Below are positions 1 to 11,261 of a stretch of 64,000 nucleotides of DNA, piece by piece. The position numbers were made by a program, and so were the translations under genes. The stretch comes from Pieris napi (lineage: Eukaryota; Arthropoda; Insecta; Lepidoptera; Pieridae). The notes below the pieces were generated by a model. The model made no database searches. It saw nothing but the letters and a program-made list of their open reading frames with translations, and had not been told where the DNA came from. The stretch is from assembly GCF_905475465.1 (NCBI RefSeq), contig NC_062239.1:3472001-3536000 (forward strand), in the 5' to 3' direction. Position 1 is the first letter of the stretch. Each line of letters starts with the position of its first letter.

Positions 1-1689
1 TATTGTATTGTCGGGGAAAATCCATTACTGCGGTCATTCTTTGTAATTGAGTTCTTTTGTTACTGTTCAATACATTTAGTTGCATTCAGCGAGAATTCTT
101 ATCGGTTAAGCTAAAGATAACGAGTGTTTCTTGAGAAATCTAGATGAAGGGATAAATCCTATTTTTAATCCGGAAATAATCTTTTCAGAATTGTAAGATT
201 TAGTACCTTGTTAATGGTTATAAATAAAAAATTCATATATACCTGAGATGCATGCTGAAACAAAAGACGGGTTTCTAATTTTATAATAAATAGTTTAAGT
301 GATGGCGTAGTGAAAATCGTAAATATCGTGAATGACGCTCAGATGAAAAACATCTGATCATCTGCTTGCTCAATTCTCATATCATCTGAACAAAGAGCCA
401 GCCTTGCGATTCTGTTAAGTAAATTTCAAATGAACTATAATTCCTTGTTTGTTGCATAAGCTGACCGTTTACTAAATACAATCCTCATGATGACTATGTC
501 GGGACTACGTAGTTCTCTTAATCTTGGTATGAAGTTATTCATGACTATATTTCACTTATATTAAAAAGTTCGCATAAGCAATTTTTCATTGATACATTTG
601 CCTAATCCTTGCCGAAACTTGAAGTGAATTCCGATAGTTCGGTTCGCATGAACTAAATGCATTTTTCATGTTGTGAAGGCAACTCTGTCTGGAGTTTGCG
701 ATGAACACTTGCAGTATTGATACACGGCTCCCAGAGGATCACATGTTTGCGAGACGTGTGAAACTTTAGGTATTAAATAACAATGTTTTTTCGAGCTTAC
801 TTTATTTCCGTGACATAGAACAAACAGTAGTAATTTAGAAGTTACCAAAGGGTGGTGGATCCAGGGAACCTTAGAGAAAGTCCGTTTCACAGGGCATTTT
901 CTTTTGCGAACTAGCGAACTATGTAATCGATCCAAATCGTAGGGCTAATATAAATAAGTATAACTTTGTTGTGCACTCTGTATTACGTAATAAATAGATA
1001 ATAATTGAACTGTGCATTTATGTAAAACAATTTTGTAGGTAAATAAATAATATACCTAGTATTTATTAAACCAGATTACAGTACAAACATTTAATTATAC
1101 TAATTTGGTATCCAGAACGAATGTAAAATTCAATTAATTCGGGATTATTTATTCAACACATCTTTGTTTGATTTATTATGTATCACTGCAGTAATGTATC
1201 AATTCGATACACCAATTAATTTAACGTAATAAATGAACTGAAAAATAATAATGATTCAAGCCTATGATAGGCTTATATGTTAAATTTAATTGCTATTAAA
1301 ATATTATAAATGGTTAACGTATACACTATAACATTAAAACTAATGAATTTCATTGTACCTACGTACACTACTTATTAGATTGAATTTTACATACTTAACC
1401 TAATAAACAAATAATCTATAATTTTGTAATAACATACGTAAATACCACCTCCATAGTTCAATTAACGCATACTCTGATGTAAGCCAGTTGTTTGGTTCGA
1501 TAGCCAGTGAAACAAAAGATTTTTTGGTGATTTGATACAGAAGCCTTTATTTAGTCTGCCTTATTTATAAAAAGAGGTTGTTTCTGGTTCACGTTGTCTT
1601 TCCAACACCCGGTAATCACAATAAGTCAGAAAGAAAAACTTTAACAAAGTTATATATTACACTCTTTTAGTTGTTTTGAATTAATATTC
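1..1689. other. AT-rich DNA, no gene seen
   Basis: I see no recognisable coding exon, RNA gene or mobile element here. Open frames are short; the longest is 89 codons on the minus strand at 666-935 and has no domain or motif I recognise, so it is probably chance. Confidence 0.5.
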
Positions 1690-1859
1690 GTGAAAATCGA
1701 TAATAGAGTCCGCACCGTCAAAAAAGTAAACGCGGCCCTGCAGCTGTCACCGCACAATATAGCAAAATGGTCCCAACAATTCTCTTCAATTTATAATTTA
1801 TTTATTTTCGATTAATAAAAGGTTTACAATAAATTAAAATGTTCGTTCTCGCGTAGTGC

Positions 1860-1900
1860 AAAGGTAAATTAATAAAAATTTTTTTTATTAATTTACCTTT
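1860..1900. repeat. Perfect short hairpin
   Basis: Two 19-base arms, at 1860-1878 and 1882-1900, are exact reverse complements with a 3-base T spacer. The arm reads AAAGGTAAATTAATAAAAA. It may be a small palindrome in AT-rich DNA or the core of an old inverted-repeat element; no target duplication is visible. Confidence 0.8.
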
Positions 1901-1931
1901 TTTAAAAAAAATTTTCGCCGCGGGACTTCTC

Positions 1932-1995
1932 AGTATCAGTGTAATGCAGAATATACTAAACCCTCGATATTTCTATAATACAAACCTAACACACA
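1932..1995 (+). repeat. Direct repeat, first copy (partner at 2362-2425)
   Basis: About 64 bases starting AGTATCAGTGTAATGCAGAA occur here and again 430 bases downstream, in the same direction, with a few substitutions toward the far end. A LINE tail lies between the copies. The pair could be a local tandem duplication or two copies of an unclassified interspersed repeat. Confidence 0.8.
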
Positions 1996-2104
1996 TGGGT
2001 TGGCACAGCAGGTGCGTTTAGTGAATCTACCTTATTTATAATATTATAATTACTTAAGATGTCATGTGGAACATGGTGTAATGGTTGCAGCTCCTTACAA
2101 ACGT

Positions 2105-2275
2105 TGTGTAAAAAAAAAGAGTGGCGGAGAGTTTATTGCCAGTTCTTCTCTTCCGTTCTACGCCCTTGATTTGAGAACTGGCAGTAAATGTAAAATTAGA
2201 AGCATTAATATTTATTTATTTAATGACGAATCACAAGTGTACATTGTGTTACCTACGTGAATAAATGATTTTTGA
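2105..2275 (+). mobile_element. LINE 3' tail (Jockey-like family A)
   Basis: The stretch from GAGTGGCGGAGAGTTTATTG to a terminal GAATAAATGATTTTTGAATT matches, with divergence, the stretch at 55382-55562 and the reverse complement of the tail of the LINE fragment at 52044-52673. In the last copy the same tail follows a reverse-transcriptase C-terminal coding region, so this is a dead-on-arrival 3' end of that LINE family. It contains no reverse-transcriptase coding part. Confidence 0.7.
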
Positions 2276-2361
2276 ATTTAAATTAAAAAAGGAGTCTTTA
2301 CACTCGTTTAACGTTGCTTTTCCATCACAGTGTGATACAGTTTTCCAAAAAAGTTGAGTTG

Positions 2362-2425
2362 AGTATCAGTGTAATGCAGAATATACTAAACCATAGATAC
2401 TTCTAAAATAAAAACAAAACACATC
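2362..2425 (+). repeat. Direct repeat, second copy (partner at 1932-1995)
   Basis: Second copy of the sequence starting AGTATCAGTGTAATGCAGAA. Identity with the first copy is near complete for the first 31 bases and declines after that. Confidence 0.8.
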
Positions 2426-2429
2426 TCAT

Positions 2430-4390
2430 AGAAACAATCAAGATAATATGATTGTCAGTCATTCAACTCCCAATGAATGAATTGCAACCAATTTTTATTG
2501 ACGTCAGCAAACAAAGTCAGCGTCTTCTAGTCTAATCTCATCTAATTCGCAGTCACGTTCTAGTTTCATACATTTCGAAGCGAAATCGTGTTGAAAAATA
2601 TCCGAATAACCTCACCCCTATATCAACAATTCGAGGAAGAAAATTGTTTTTATGGATTCGATATGCTTCAATTTCAATCGGCGCTGTATGTACCGTTTTT
2701 CGGCGAGAGTACGGAATCAATTTGACTGCGAATGAGGTCCCAGGCCTTGAATAAAGCCTCTTTATTGAAAGAGATGTGCGTGATTGGAATAATATACGAT
2801 CAGGCGGTAATTAGTTATTAGATTCATGGTTTGTTATTCGATCTATGGACGATAAATTATCCGGAAAATATAGAACCAAATAAGCTTTTTAAAAAACAAT
2901 AGACATGCAGCTTTAGTAAAAAAAAAGCTGTTATAATTAACGAGAAATTGTGCTTGCGTAAGATTTAAAACGAGATAGAATTTAAAGTTTTCATGATATA
3001 ACACACTTACATAGGTATAGCCTATACAAAGGGTATAAGTGGAAAAGAAATATTGATTTCATGGCGTAGAGGTTAATGCACCTTATTTAACTTGATTTTT
3101 TAAAATCTTGTTTAAACAATATTGCCCGATAAATGCCGAAATTATGATTTCGATACAAAATTATCTCCCATAACTAAGATATAAAATATTTGGGTTCTGA
3201 ATTTTAATTAATAATTTTAGGTTTAAATAAAGCATAAATATGTATTATAACATTATTTATTGTGAACCAAACGACGTGGTTTTTGGGTTAACGTTTCAAT
3301 ATGATGTAGAAATTGGCGTGTGTTTTGTAATCGTAAAATTTTACGACACACCGCATTCCCATATAAGGTAGTCATTTGCCCGTTTAATCAAGCCTTTTCC
3401 TCTTACATCTACTATGCATGAACCTAATAGAATTTAATCCCATTTGACAAGGCATGTTAACACGTCTACTAACGTGTGACAGAAATGCATTCATGCAGCT
3501 TCCGGTAAAAAATCACAAGCTTTTCAAATTTGGAACTACGTTAAAATGATTAATGTCGATGTAATGGACAGAGGTAGATTTGATCACTTCATTATGTGGT
3601 TGACCATTTCACGAAATAGCCAACTAAATTTGACCATATCGTTTAAACGTCAATGATTGGTGCTATTTCTAGCATTAGGGATGGTTGATATAGGTTATTT
3701 GTGCCCTTTGTTTTTAAAATATCACGTAATGATTTTTTTTCGATAAGATTTGCAGAGAGTGGAATGCGTCTACAAAATCAATCTTGTACCAATCATTTTA
3801 TTGGCGGCCATTATTCGATGACAAATTAATTCGCCTATTACTATGAATAAACAGTTTATTATTTAATCATTAGTGTTTAACTATCTTAATGTTCTTCGAT
3901 CAACTAGATAAAAATATTTATCATTAAAGAGAATCTCTATCTGCTGAAACGTTTTGCCTTTATACTTATGTATAAAATGTTTGAGTTTTATGCATAACAT
4001 CTAACCTAACCGTTTGAAAAACTGATTAGCCAAACAAGTACGGATGAATGAGGCAAAATTTCATTGTAAATCTATATGAAGATCGGTTAAAGATGTATTT
4101 ATGAGAACATTTAATGAACTTCACTGAGGAAGTTAGAATCAATATCAATAGAAACATTGCGAGAACCTATTTAGTACTTAGTGCCTTAGTGTACGCTTCA
4201 CTGGCTGTAGTTCCTAATTACGGGAAAGTCCAAACTATCCCTCAACCGCTGACTTTATCGAACTTTAAATCGTGACTAACTCAAATAATTCATAAACGTA
4301 TTTATTATTTGTGATTTATAGTAAGTATATAATAATATAGCCTTTATATTCCGAAACTCTGTGATCTGTGAGTGTCTTTTAATATATTTT
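2430..4390. other. AT-rich DNA, no gene seen
   Basis: No supported gene. The 2500-2760 part is less AT-rich and includes the octamer TGACGTCA at 2499-2506, the consensus cAMP-response element, but with no gene start in view this cannot be called a promoter. Confidence 0.45.
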
Positions 4391-4399
4391 AACTACACT

Positions 4400-4695
4400 A
4401 ATTATCGGAGTTCGGTGTGCCTCTTGGCAAAGACCTCCTTTAACCCTTTCCACTGTTCTCTATCCTTTGTGACTCTTCTCCAGTTGTAGCCTACTGTTAA
4501 TTTGAGTTCATCCTCCCATCTTTTGCGTTGTCAACCTCTTCTTCCGTCAATATTTTGCCCCATTTTTCATGGAGGCTCCGTAGCATATGACTTGTCCATC
4601 TCCATTTCATTTGGTCTATCTTAGTGAGAATGTCTGTCACACCTATTCTAGCTCTTATGTCTGTGTTTCTTTGCTTGTCTAATTTTCTCATTCGA
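4400..4695 (-). pseudogene. RTE-type LINE C-terminal relic
   Basis: Read on the minus strand, the segment gives QMKWRWTSHMLRS followed by degenerate coding sequence with stops. This resembles the C-terminal tail of RTE-type reverse transcriptases, where KWKWAGHTIR occurs in the intact copy at 44888-48058. The left end, coding for the last residues of the family, also resembles the intact copy (CTTGGCAAAGACCTCC against CGGGCAAAGGCCTCCC). It is 5'-truncated, frameshifted and non-functional. Confidence 0.7.
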
Positions 4696-4737
4696 TATAA
4701 GTATTATTTAATATTTGCTATATGGAAATATCATAAT

Positions 4738-5014
4738 AATGCGGTGGCGCTACAACCCTCTATGGGTCTTGGCCTAAGACTGTATTTTAGATGTTTTATA
4801 CATAGACAAGTTGGTGACCTGCCTTTTGTCGCACATATGTAGATTGTTGGATTTCAGACATGCCAGTTTCCTCACGATAGCTTTCTTAACCACACCGTAC
4901 GAGCGAGTGTTAGATGCTTACATAGATAGAAATACCAGTTGTGCAAAGCCGGGGATCGGACCTACGACCTCAAGGATGAGAAATATACGCTGAAGACACT
5001 AGGGCAACACTGTT
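4738..5014 (-). mobile_element. tRNA-derived SINE, minus strand
   Basis: Diverged copy of the same SINE family as 26787-27083. On the minus strand the head has a Pol III A-box-like block near 5005 and a B box near 4950-4965 (reverse complement of the CGGGGATCGGACC block); the tail GTTGTAGCGCCACCGCATTA lies at the low-coordinate end. Such SINEs are copied by LINE machinery and carry no protein. Confidence 0.8.
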
Positions 5015-5019
5015 TTTCT

Positions 5020-6295
5020 TGATATGTAAATATATATATAACTATAAAAATGTTTATAACCTCGTGGTAGTGTGCTAAATGCGCAATTATCGACATTCGA
5101 TACGAAGATTTCCAGTCAAAGATTCAAATTATATAAATAAAATAATATGTACATGAACTATTATTTATAAGCTTTAAATTAGACTTGTTGTTAAGGCTCT
5201 TATTTAAAAAAAGTTTTAATACTAATATAATAGAAAAAACACAATTCAAATAAACATTAAATAAGTCAATGAATTTAAATGGACTAGACATAATAAGCAA
5301 ACCTATATTTTTAATCCACACAGAAAAAGCAATTTAGCCATTTCGAATATCGGTATAGGTTAGAATACAAGTACGAATCCTTTGTCATATCGGACTTCAA
5401 TTTTTCGAAGCAATTCGAGTCAAACTCGGGAGCAACAGGCGTGAAGAGATGACATTTACCGTTTCGTATTTGCCTTCGTTGATTTCATCTAATTGAATGA
5501 CTACAGCACCCTTATAAAGGAGCCTCTGCCAATTTCCAATTTATCCAACGCTGAAATTTTACACTGAGATTAATCTGGGCGAGTCGTGCTAAGGCCTAGT
5601 TTGCATAATTTTAATATTTGGCCAAACTTGGTTTTCATCTGTTGTTGATTTTCTGATACAAAGAAGAAGTTTATTAAGGGTGTGTTTAACCGTTAACTCT
5701 TATGGGACAAGGTCGTAATTCTCATTCGGTTTAATTGTTTTTTAAAGGTATCAATCGCGAAAAAAGGTTAGTGAAATGGGTCGAAATAATGTTAATAAAT
5801 TACATTAATATTTTATGTCTAATTTTCGTGTCGAAATGGATATTTAGGTAAAAATAAAGTGCACTAGCCCCCTCCCCCTCTGCCCGTCTCTTCCTTTTAA
5901 CATGATAACGGTACTTGACAATAATTTCTTCATCACACATTTTACATTAAAACTATTGTTGCACAATAAGAATATTTTCTGTTGCAGCATAGAACCGGTT
6001 GAAAAGATGTTTAAGATTGTTAGTGAATGTATAAAGTTTTCAAGCGTTAGTGAAAATTTTGTTTTTAAGAAAGTGGTTATAGATGAAATTGATCTTAAGG
6101 AGAAAAAGCGTTAAGCGAAGAAAGTGCGTTGATTGGATTGCTAATAATAAAAATACGAAGTAATGACAATATTAGTCAATCAGATAATGTGTAAACGCCT
6201 TTAAATTATTGCATTTCACTGATACGTTTTCAGTTAAAAAGCTGTACGCGCATGATAATAATTAATCATTCGTGTAGACTCATCAATTTTTTAAT
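5020..6295. other. AT-rich DNA, no gene seen
   Basis: No supported gene or repeat boundary. A 70-codon open frame on the plus strand (5902-6114) has no recognisable motif. Confidence 0.45.
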
Positions 6296-6297
6296 TA

Positions 6298-6715
6298 TAC
6301 AGGGTGGCCAAAAAGTCATGGATCAAATGCAAATAGGGGATAGATGAGGTCATCAGCTGTAAAAAATTGTTCTACGGGAGGTCTTTAAGCTCAACCCCTG
6401 CAGAGTTATAATTTATTTTGCGTTTTTATAAGAAAATAGTCAATTTTCTTATTAAAATTCTAAAAAATCTACACCCTGTATCTTTTTCATAATATCCACT
6501 AGATCGGTACTGATTGCGTTAGACCTACTATTTATAGTTGTTTATTGAGTGTATTGAAGATAATATTAAGTTATACGATATATATTTTTTTTTAATGATA
6601 ACTTTTTGTTTACTTCGGACCCCACTGTGAAAAAAATTACTCTACCGAAAAGTGATCCTGTATTACAAGTTTTGGCGCATTTAATAGGGATTCAGAAAAG
6701 GTATTACACATGGCC
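6298..6715 (+). mobile_element. Interspersed repeat beginning TACAGGGTG, copy 1
   Basis: It starts TACAGGGTGGCCAAAAAGTC. A second copy at 32582-32960 starts TACAGGGTGTCCCAAAAGTC. About 350-400 bases downstream both share GCGCATTTAATAGGGATTC or a close variant, so they are homologous diverged copies. The start resembles the ends of insect cut-and-paste DNA transposons, but I see no transposase frame and no matching inverted end, so the class is uncertain. Confidence 0.6.
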
Positions 6716-6884
6716 ATGAGTCGCTCTAATATCTTTCTAGGAAGAATGACTAGTGAAATAATTGTATTAAAACAATTATTTCTCAATGGTTGTTTGTACG
6801 CCAATTAATTTATTAACAACTTCAATTTTGTTCCCTTTGGAGTAGAAATCTTTGGCCGTGTGGTTCAAGTGCACAGGCGCTAAT

Positions 6885-7015
6885 TAAAGATTTTAGTTGG
6901 CGCCTGGTAGACAGTACCGGTGATCCCAAAGCTGGTGCTTTCCTCGCTCCACTAATAAGTATCGCAATACGGCGAGTCTGGAAGCGTTAAAGGGACACTG
7001 CCACAGGGACCAAAC
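6885..7015 (+). pseudogene. Non-LTR retrotransposon C-terminal relic
   Basis: The plus strand reads TGDPKAGAFLAPLISIAI, then a stop and further degenerate codons. The GDPKAGAFLA block is one I recognise from the extreme C-terminus of a lepidopteran non-LTR retrotransposon polyprotein. Only the last few dozen codons and an AT-rich tail remain. I cannot assign the clade. Confidence 0.5.
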
Positions 7016-7189
7016 TTTTTAAATTTGTTTTAATTTTATTTTTATTAATTTTAATGGTTTTTATGATTACTATATAGGTTAAGAAAATTTTAAATACTGT
7101 ATAATTGATTGCTATGATTACTAATAAACATAATTTATATTTATTTACATTTACTATGAACTATGTTTGTTATTTCTATCAGATTTTAT

Positions 7190-7400
7190 ATACAGAGGGC
7201 AAACGGGCAGGAGGCTCATCCGAGGATAAGTGACATGGACTCTCGAGCTTCACAGTGTTTGTCGGCCTTTTAAGAATTGGTACGCTCTTATCTTGTAGGA
7301 CCCTAAGTCGAATTAGGTCAGAAATACTTCAGCGGACAGCTGGTGGTGTGGCAAAAAAGTGCCCCAAAAAGCGCTCAATTGGGATTGATAACTTTAAATT
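7190..7400 (-). mobile_element. CR1-like LINE 3' end, minus strand
   Basis: On the plus strand it reads GGGCAAACGGGCAGGAGGCT then GGCCTTTTAAGAATTGGTAC. This is the reverse complement of the 3' end of the same LINE family found in the plus direction at 17460-17970 and 58470-58572. On the minus strand it once encoded the end of a reverse transcriptase; it is 5'-truncated and disabled. Confidence 0.7.
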
Positions 7401-7439
7401 AAAAGTAACACATGTATGTATAGGGAAAGTTAAGTAGAA

Positions 7440-8660
7440 ATTGTTTGGGTAATGTTAATATGTTTTGCTTCAGAAGTTTGTTCTACATATACGAGCCATG
7501 GACTAGGTCATGACAGCTCTTGAATTATTTATTGGGTACTTAATTTCATTCTGGTTTAGTTAAGTATGTTTTTCTGTTTTAACTGAAGAATTTTATATAT
7601 TTTTGATCTACCAGTTCTAGAAAAACAACTAACACTTTAAATGGCCAAAGAAAACTGATCTATAATACAGACGCAGAATAGAAACATTACGATCACTGAT
7701 GACTATTTACAAAATGGTGTTCAAAGTCAAATCATTTATTTCAATTAGGCATATTAAAAAGGAATTTTGAAAGTCAAAATTACAAGTTAAAAATATTAAA
7801 AAAATGACTCTAGTGGCCCCTTCCAAACGGTAGAGATATGGAGAAGAATGGAAAAAGAAAGAGAAAGAAGAAACTCCATACTTACTCTTTTAAAATAGTT
7901 TTTACAATATTTTGTATACATTGGTTTGATAATTATATGCGAAGACCATGTACTTAAATAAAATAGGCGCATGGTGTTATAAAAAACAATGCAGCAGATA
8001 ACTAAATTATTATGTAGCTACATGGTGCTCACATATTCACAAATATTTTGATTTAGATTAGTTAAACACACATTACACAAATTATTTTATTGTAAAAGAA
8101 TTAAATCAGTCTAAATTCAATTCAATTAATTTGATTTCAAATAATTGTTTAATATTGATTAAACATTATTTAGGTACAGTTGCGGTTTAAATTTTAGTGA
8201 AATTAGTGGTTTCATATATTTAGCAGAGCTAGATGAAATATCTTAATCAAATACTTCAAGTAGAATAATTAAAAGGGTAAAGACGCAACGAGCGATCGTA
8301 AATCAAATTGAGCGTTCCTTTGACGGCCGATCTCACTAAAGATTGTCTTATGTAGGTACATCGTGTGGAGGTAAAGTTTCAGTATAAAAAACGTAGAATA
8401 CCTAAAGTTTTGGTATGAAGAAAGAAAATTGCCTATTCATTTTGTTTTAGTGTTAAAATAGTGAATTTTGCAAAATAGTTTCCGCTGTCTTTTGAACCTT
8501 CCGATAGTAAACCCCAAATATGGTCTTGGTACTCATAGATAAAAAGATATTATAATTAATTTACCAGAACATCACTCCAGATAAATATCAGTAAAACATT
8601 TAATAATAATTTAATTTAATTAATAATAAACTTGACAATAAGCTTAAAGCTATGTATTAT
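7440..8660. other. AT-rich DNA, no gene seen
   Basis: Nothing supported. An A/G-rich patch at 7840-7875 is simple sequence. Confidence 0.45.
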
Positions 8661-8663
8661 ACT

Positions 8664-8722
8664 GAGAGACTGGTGCTTGAAAAAGGTTGGGAAAACCTGT
8701 TATTACAAGTCACCAGTCCCTC
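8664..8722. repeat. Imperfect hairpin of about 59 bases
   Basis: GAGAGACTGGTGCTTG at 8664-8679 pairs with CAAGTCACCAGTCCCTC at 8706-8722 (one mismatch, one bulge). An inner AGGTT/AACCT stem lies near 8684-8697. The size is close to a short pre-miRNA, but the stem is interrupted and there is no sign of expression. Confidence 0.6.
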
Positions 8723-8729
8723 TTGAACA

Positions 8730-9635
8730 TAGTGGCGAAAAATATTGCTAATACAAGTTTACACATACAAATATATAATAATACATTGACTTCCTACGCT
8801 TTCTTGAATTTGGTTTACCTTCCCGTACCACAATTAAGGGTTCAAAGCACTTTCTGAATTGCCTGTATGGACCCAGTCGTAGCCACTTTACGTCCTCGTG
8901 CGTTTATCTGTTAAAATACGCCACGCAATAATTGAAAGTATTGTGATTGGCCATTCGTATATGTACTAGTAAAAACTAGCAAAAGGGTAGTAGATTAGGT
9001 ATGGCGTTTAAATGAAACGTAGCTAACGTAATTTCTGGAGGGCTGAACGCGAGGGGAGGATTCGTCAGTTATCCCACCAATTAAGCTGCCTTCTAGACAG
9101 GAAATCCACTCAGCGAGACGCTAATCGTGTATATACAAATAACTTTTTCATTTACCAGTGAAAATGGAACTTTATCGAATTATAGGAGTTTATTGCCCTT
9201 ACTAATTTGAACAAAGTGGAAGCTAACTACAGTTTTATCTAGTTTTAGTTGGGAACATTGCAATTAGCTCGCGTTTAATTAAAACTTATATGCGTTATGA
9301 AATTTTAATATGATTTATTAAGCCGCATCTATTAGCTTACCGGATTACTCGTATAGATTCTTATGATCGGATCGTGTAAACAATAATGGGGCCGATGTCT
9401 ACATGGATTTAAGAGACTAATAATAATATGAAGGCAATTTGTACGTCTTGTCTTAACAGGTGAAGCCTAATAAACAAGAATGTATCAAGAATTAATTAGG
9501 TAAAACAAACTAAATATACTAACAAACAGTAGAACCTTTACTCAACTGACAATAAAAAAGACCCGTTAACCTCTGTAATTTGTAGACTAATTTAATGTGT
9601 AGCAAATAATATGTACCCGTTTTAGAAGGTTAGTC
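8730..9635. other. AT-rich DNA, no gene seen
   Basis: No coding region or repeat that I can support. Confidence 0.45.
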
Positions 9636-9779
9636 CTAGCTGTGGGCACATGAAGTGACGGCCGCCTTCTGACATACCCATCCGGCACATACGGCCGAGC
9701 TGTCCTTGCCGTGTAACAATTTAATTATGTACAAGATGTGTACAGTAAACATTAAATTATATAAGAAATCGTTTATATG

Positions 9780-10145
9780 GGTGTAAAACGAGAAAGCTCA
9801 CTAACGACATCTCGCACCGGCTCCAAGTCTTCGTCGAATTCTGGATTGTCTTCAACGTTTAACGAGCAACTTTGGGAACGCTGCTGATTAGCCAGCAGCT
9901 CTAGCGACGCAAGTGGAAATGGATAGGCCATACATTCGAAGAGATTCCAAATATATCGTCAAGCAGGTGCTTGACAACCGTAAGGAAAACGGAACTTCGC
10001 CGTCCCAAGCAAACCTGTAATGTTACAGATGAGGCAAAAAGAGCCGGAAAGAGCGAGGGAAACACGAGCCTCAAGACCGAACCCGATGGATAATCACTAT
10101 GGACCCCTCTACTCCATCTAGGGGTTATTGGACTTTAAGTCAAGT
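9780..10145 (+). pseudogene. RTE-type LINE C-terminal relic
   Basis: The plus strand contains, in broken frames, KLTNDISHRLQVF, then RRKWKWIGHTFEE, then RRPKQTC and a repeated GTCAAGTCAAGT-type end. RRKWKWIGH is the characteristic C-terminal block of RTE-type LINE polyproteins. Stops and frameshifts make this a decayed 5'-truncated copy. Higher GC than its surroundings fits its coding origin. Confidence 0.7.
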
Positions 10146-10369
10146 CAAGTTACAAGGTTTGATTCCTACGGAAACAAAAATTCAAGGAATGTATCTTGCA
10201 TGTCGGGAATGATCAGTCAAAGCACACAAAAATATATACCTAGCGAAACCGGTTCTGTGGATCAGCAGTAGTTACTGGTTTCGCTTACCTATAATATTAC
10301 TTAATGTAGGAATAGAACCAATTAATAGCAATATTACTTTAAACTGAATTGGGATCTTTATGAGGTGAG

Positions 10370-10570
10370 CTTTGTGGCGTTACAGCCCTATATGAGTCTT
10401 GGTCTAAGTTCTAAGATTATTAAGAAAGTCTTGGTCTTAGTTTATTATCTAAGTCTTTGTTCATTTTTATTTTATAGATAAGTTTTAGAATTCATAAGTG
10501 CACTAACGGGTTTCAAACGCACTTACTCAGGCTTGAATCACGCGCTTTAACAGCTTGGCGCTGAACACCT
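10370..10570 (-). mobile_element. Diverged tRNA-derived SINE, minus strand
   Basis: GTGGCGTTACAGCCCTATATGAGTCTTGGTCTAAG matches, in pieces, the reverse complement of the SINE tail found at 4738-5014. The head is heavily mutated. Confidence 0.5.
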
Positions 10571-10579
10571 ACTTGGGTA

Positions 10580-11156
10580 TTAACATCAAAGAAGCAATAT
10601 ATGCCACATTGATCATACTTGATCCAGCACTCAATATGCTGGCAATAAACCATATATTAATTCCCGTAGTCAGATTGCTAACATAAAACATTGCAATTTA
10701 ATCTCCACCAATCAATACTTCGAAAACGTAAATCTAGCTCGTAAACTCGCTTTGGCACACTCGCATTTCTCCGAGGTTTAAATCTTTAAAATCTTAGCAA
10801 TGCGGAAATCAATAAAATTGTTGAGACAAATTCTCTTTACGTATCCGACTAACTTTGTAAGTTTACACTGTACCCGAGGAAGTAGATAGCTCGTTTCAAG
10901 TTTTATATCTTGTGAAAAGAAACATATCACATATAGTATATTTAAATAAGATACTATATACAGATCACTCCATCTTTTGGGTTTCAAAAGACGGATCAAA
11001 AATTATTTTGTACTTTTAATATAGTTGATTAACTAAAGAAATTGAAAAATTACAATACCTTTCTTAAGATGGCGAATTTATCAAATTCTCTCAATATTAA
11101 AGCTACGTTCCAATACTTCATAATTCTCATTAAAAAATCTGGTTTATAGACATCTA
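10580..11156. other. AT-rich DNA, no gene seen
   Basis: No supported feature; open frames are short and lack motifs. Confidence 0.4.
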
Positions 11157-11261
11157 GGTACTCATTTTTTTGACAGCACCACAGAAAAAATTTGCTCATA
11201 GCCTTGGGGCTGATTGCAAATAACCGCAGAAAAAAAAAAAAAAAAAAAGAGGTACTCATTT
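11157..11261 (+). mobile_element. Short poly(A)-tailed retrocopy with target-site duplication
   Basis: GGTACTCATTT occurs at 11157-11167 and again at 11251-11261. Between the copies lie about 60 bases of non-repetitive sequence (including GCTCATAGCCTTGGGGCTG) ending in an almost pure A run of about 19 at 11229-11248. Direct repeats around an A-tailed insert are the signature of target-primed reverse transcription. The source RNA is not one I recognise; it does not match my recollection of U1, U2, U4, U5 or U6 snRNA or a tRNA. It could be a small non-coding RNA or the truncated 3' end of an mRNA. Confidence 0.75.

Noticed and set aside
666..935. 89-codon minus-strand open frame
   Set aside because: No domain, no splice context and composition as expected by chance; no support as a gene.
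2499..2506. CRE-like octamer TGACGTCA
   Set aside because: A single consensus site with no nearby gene start; not enough for a regulatory call.
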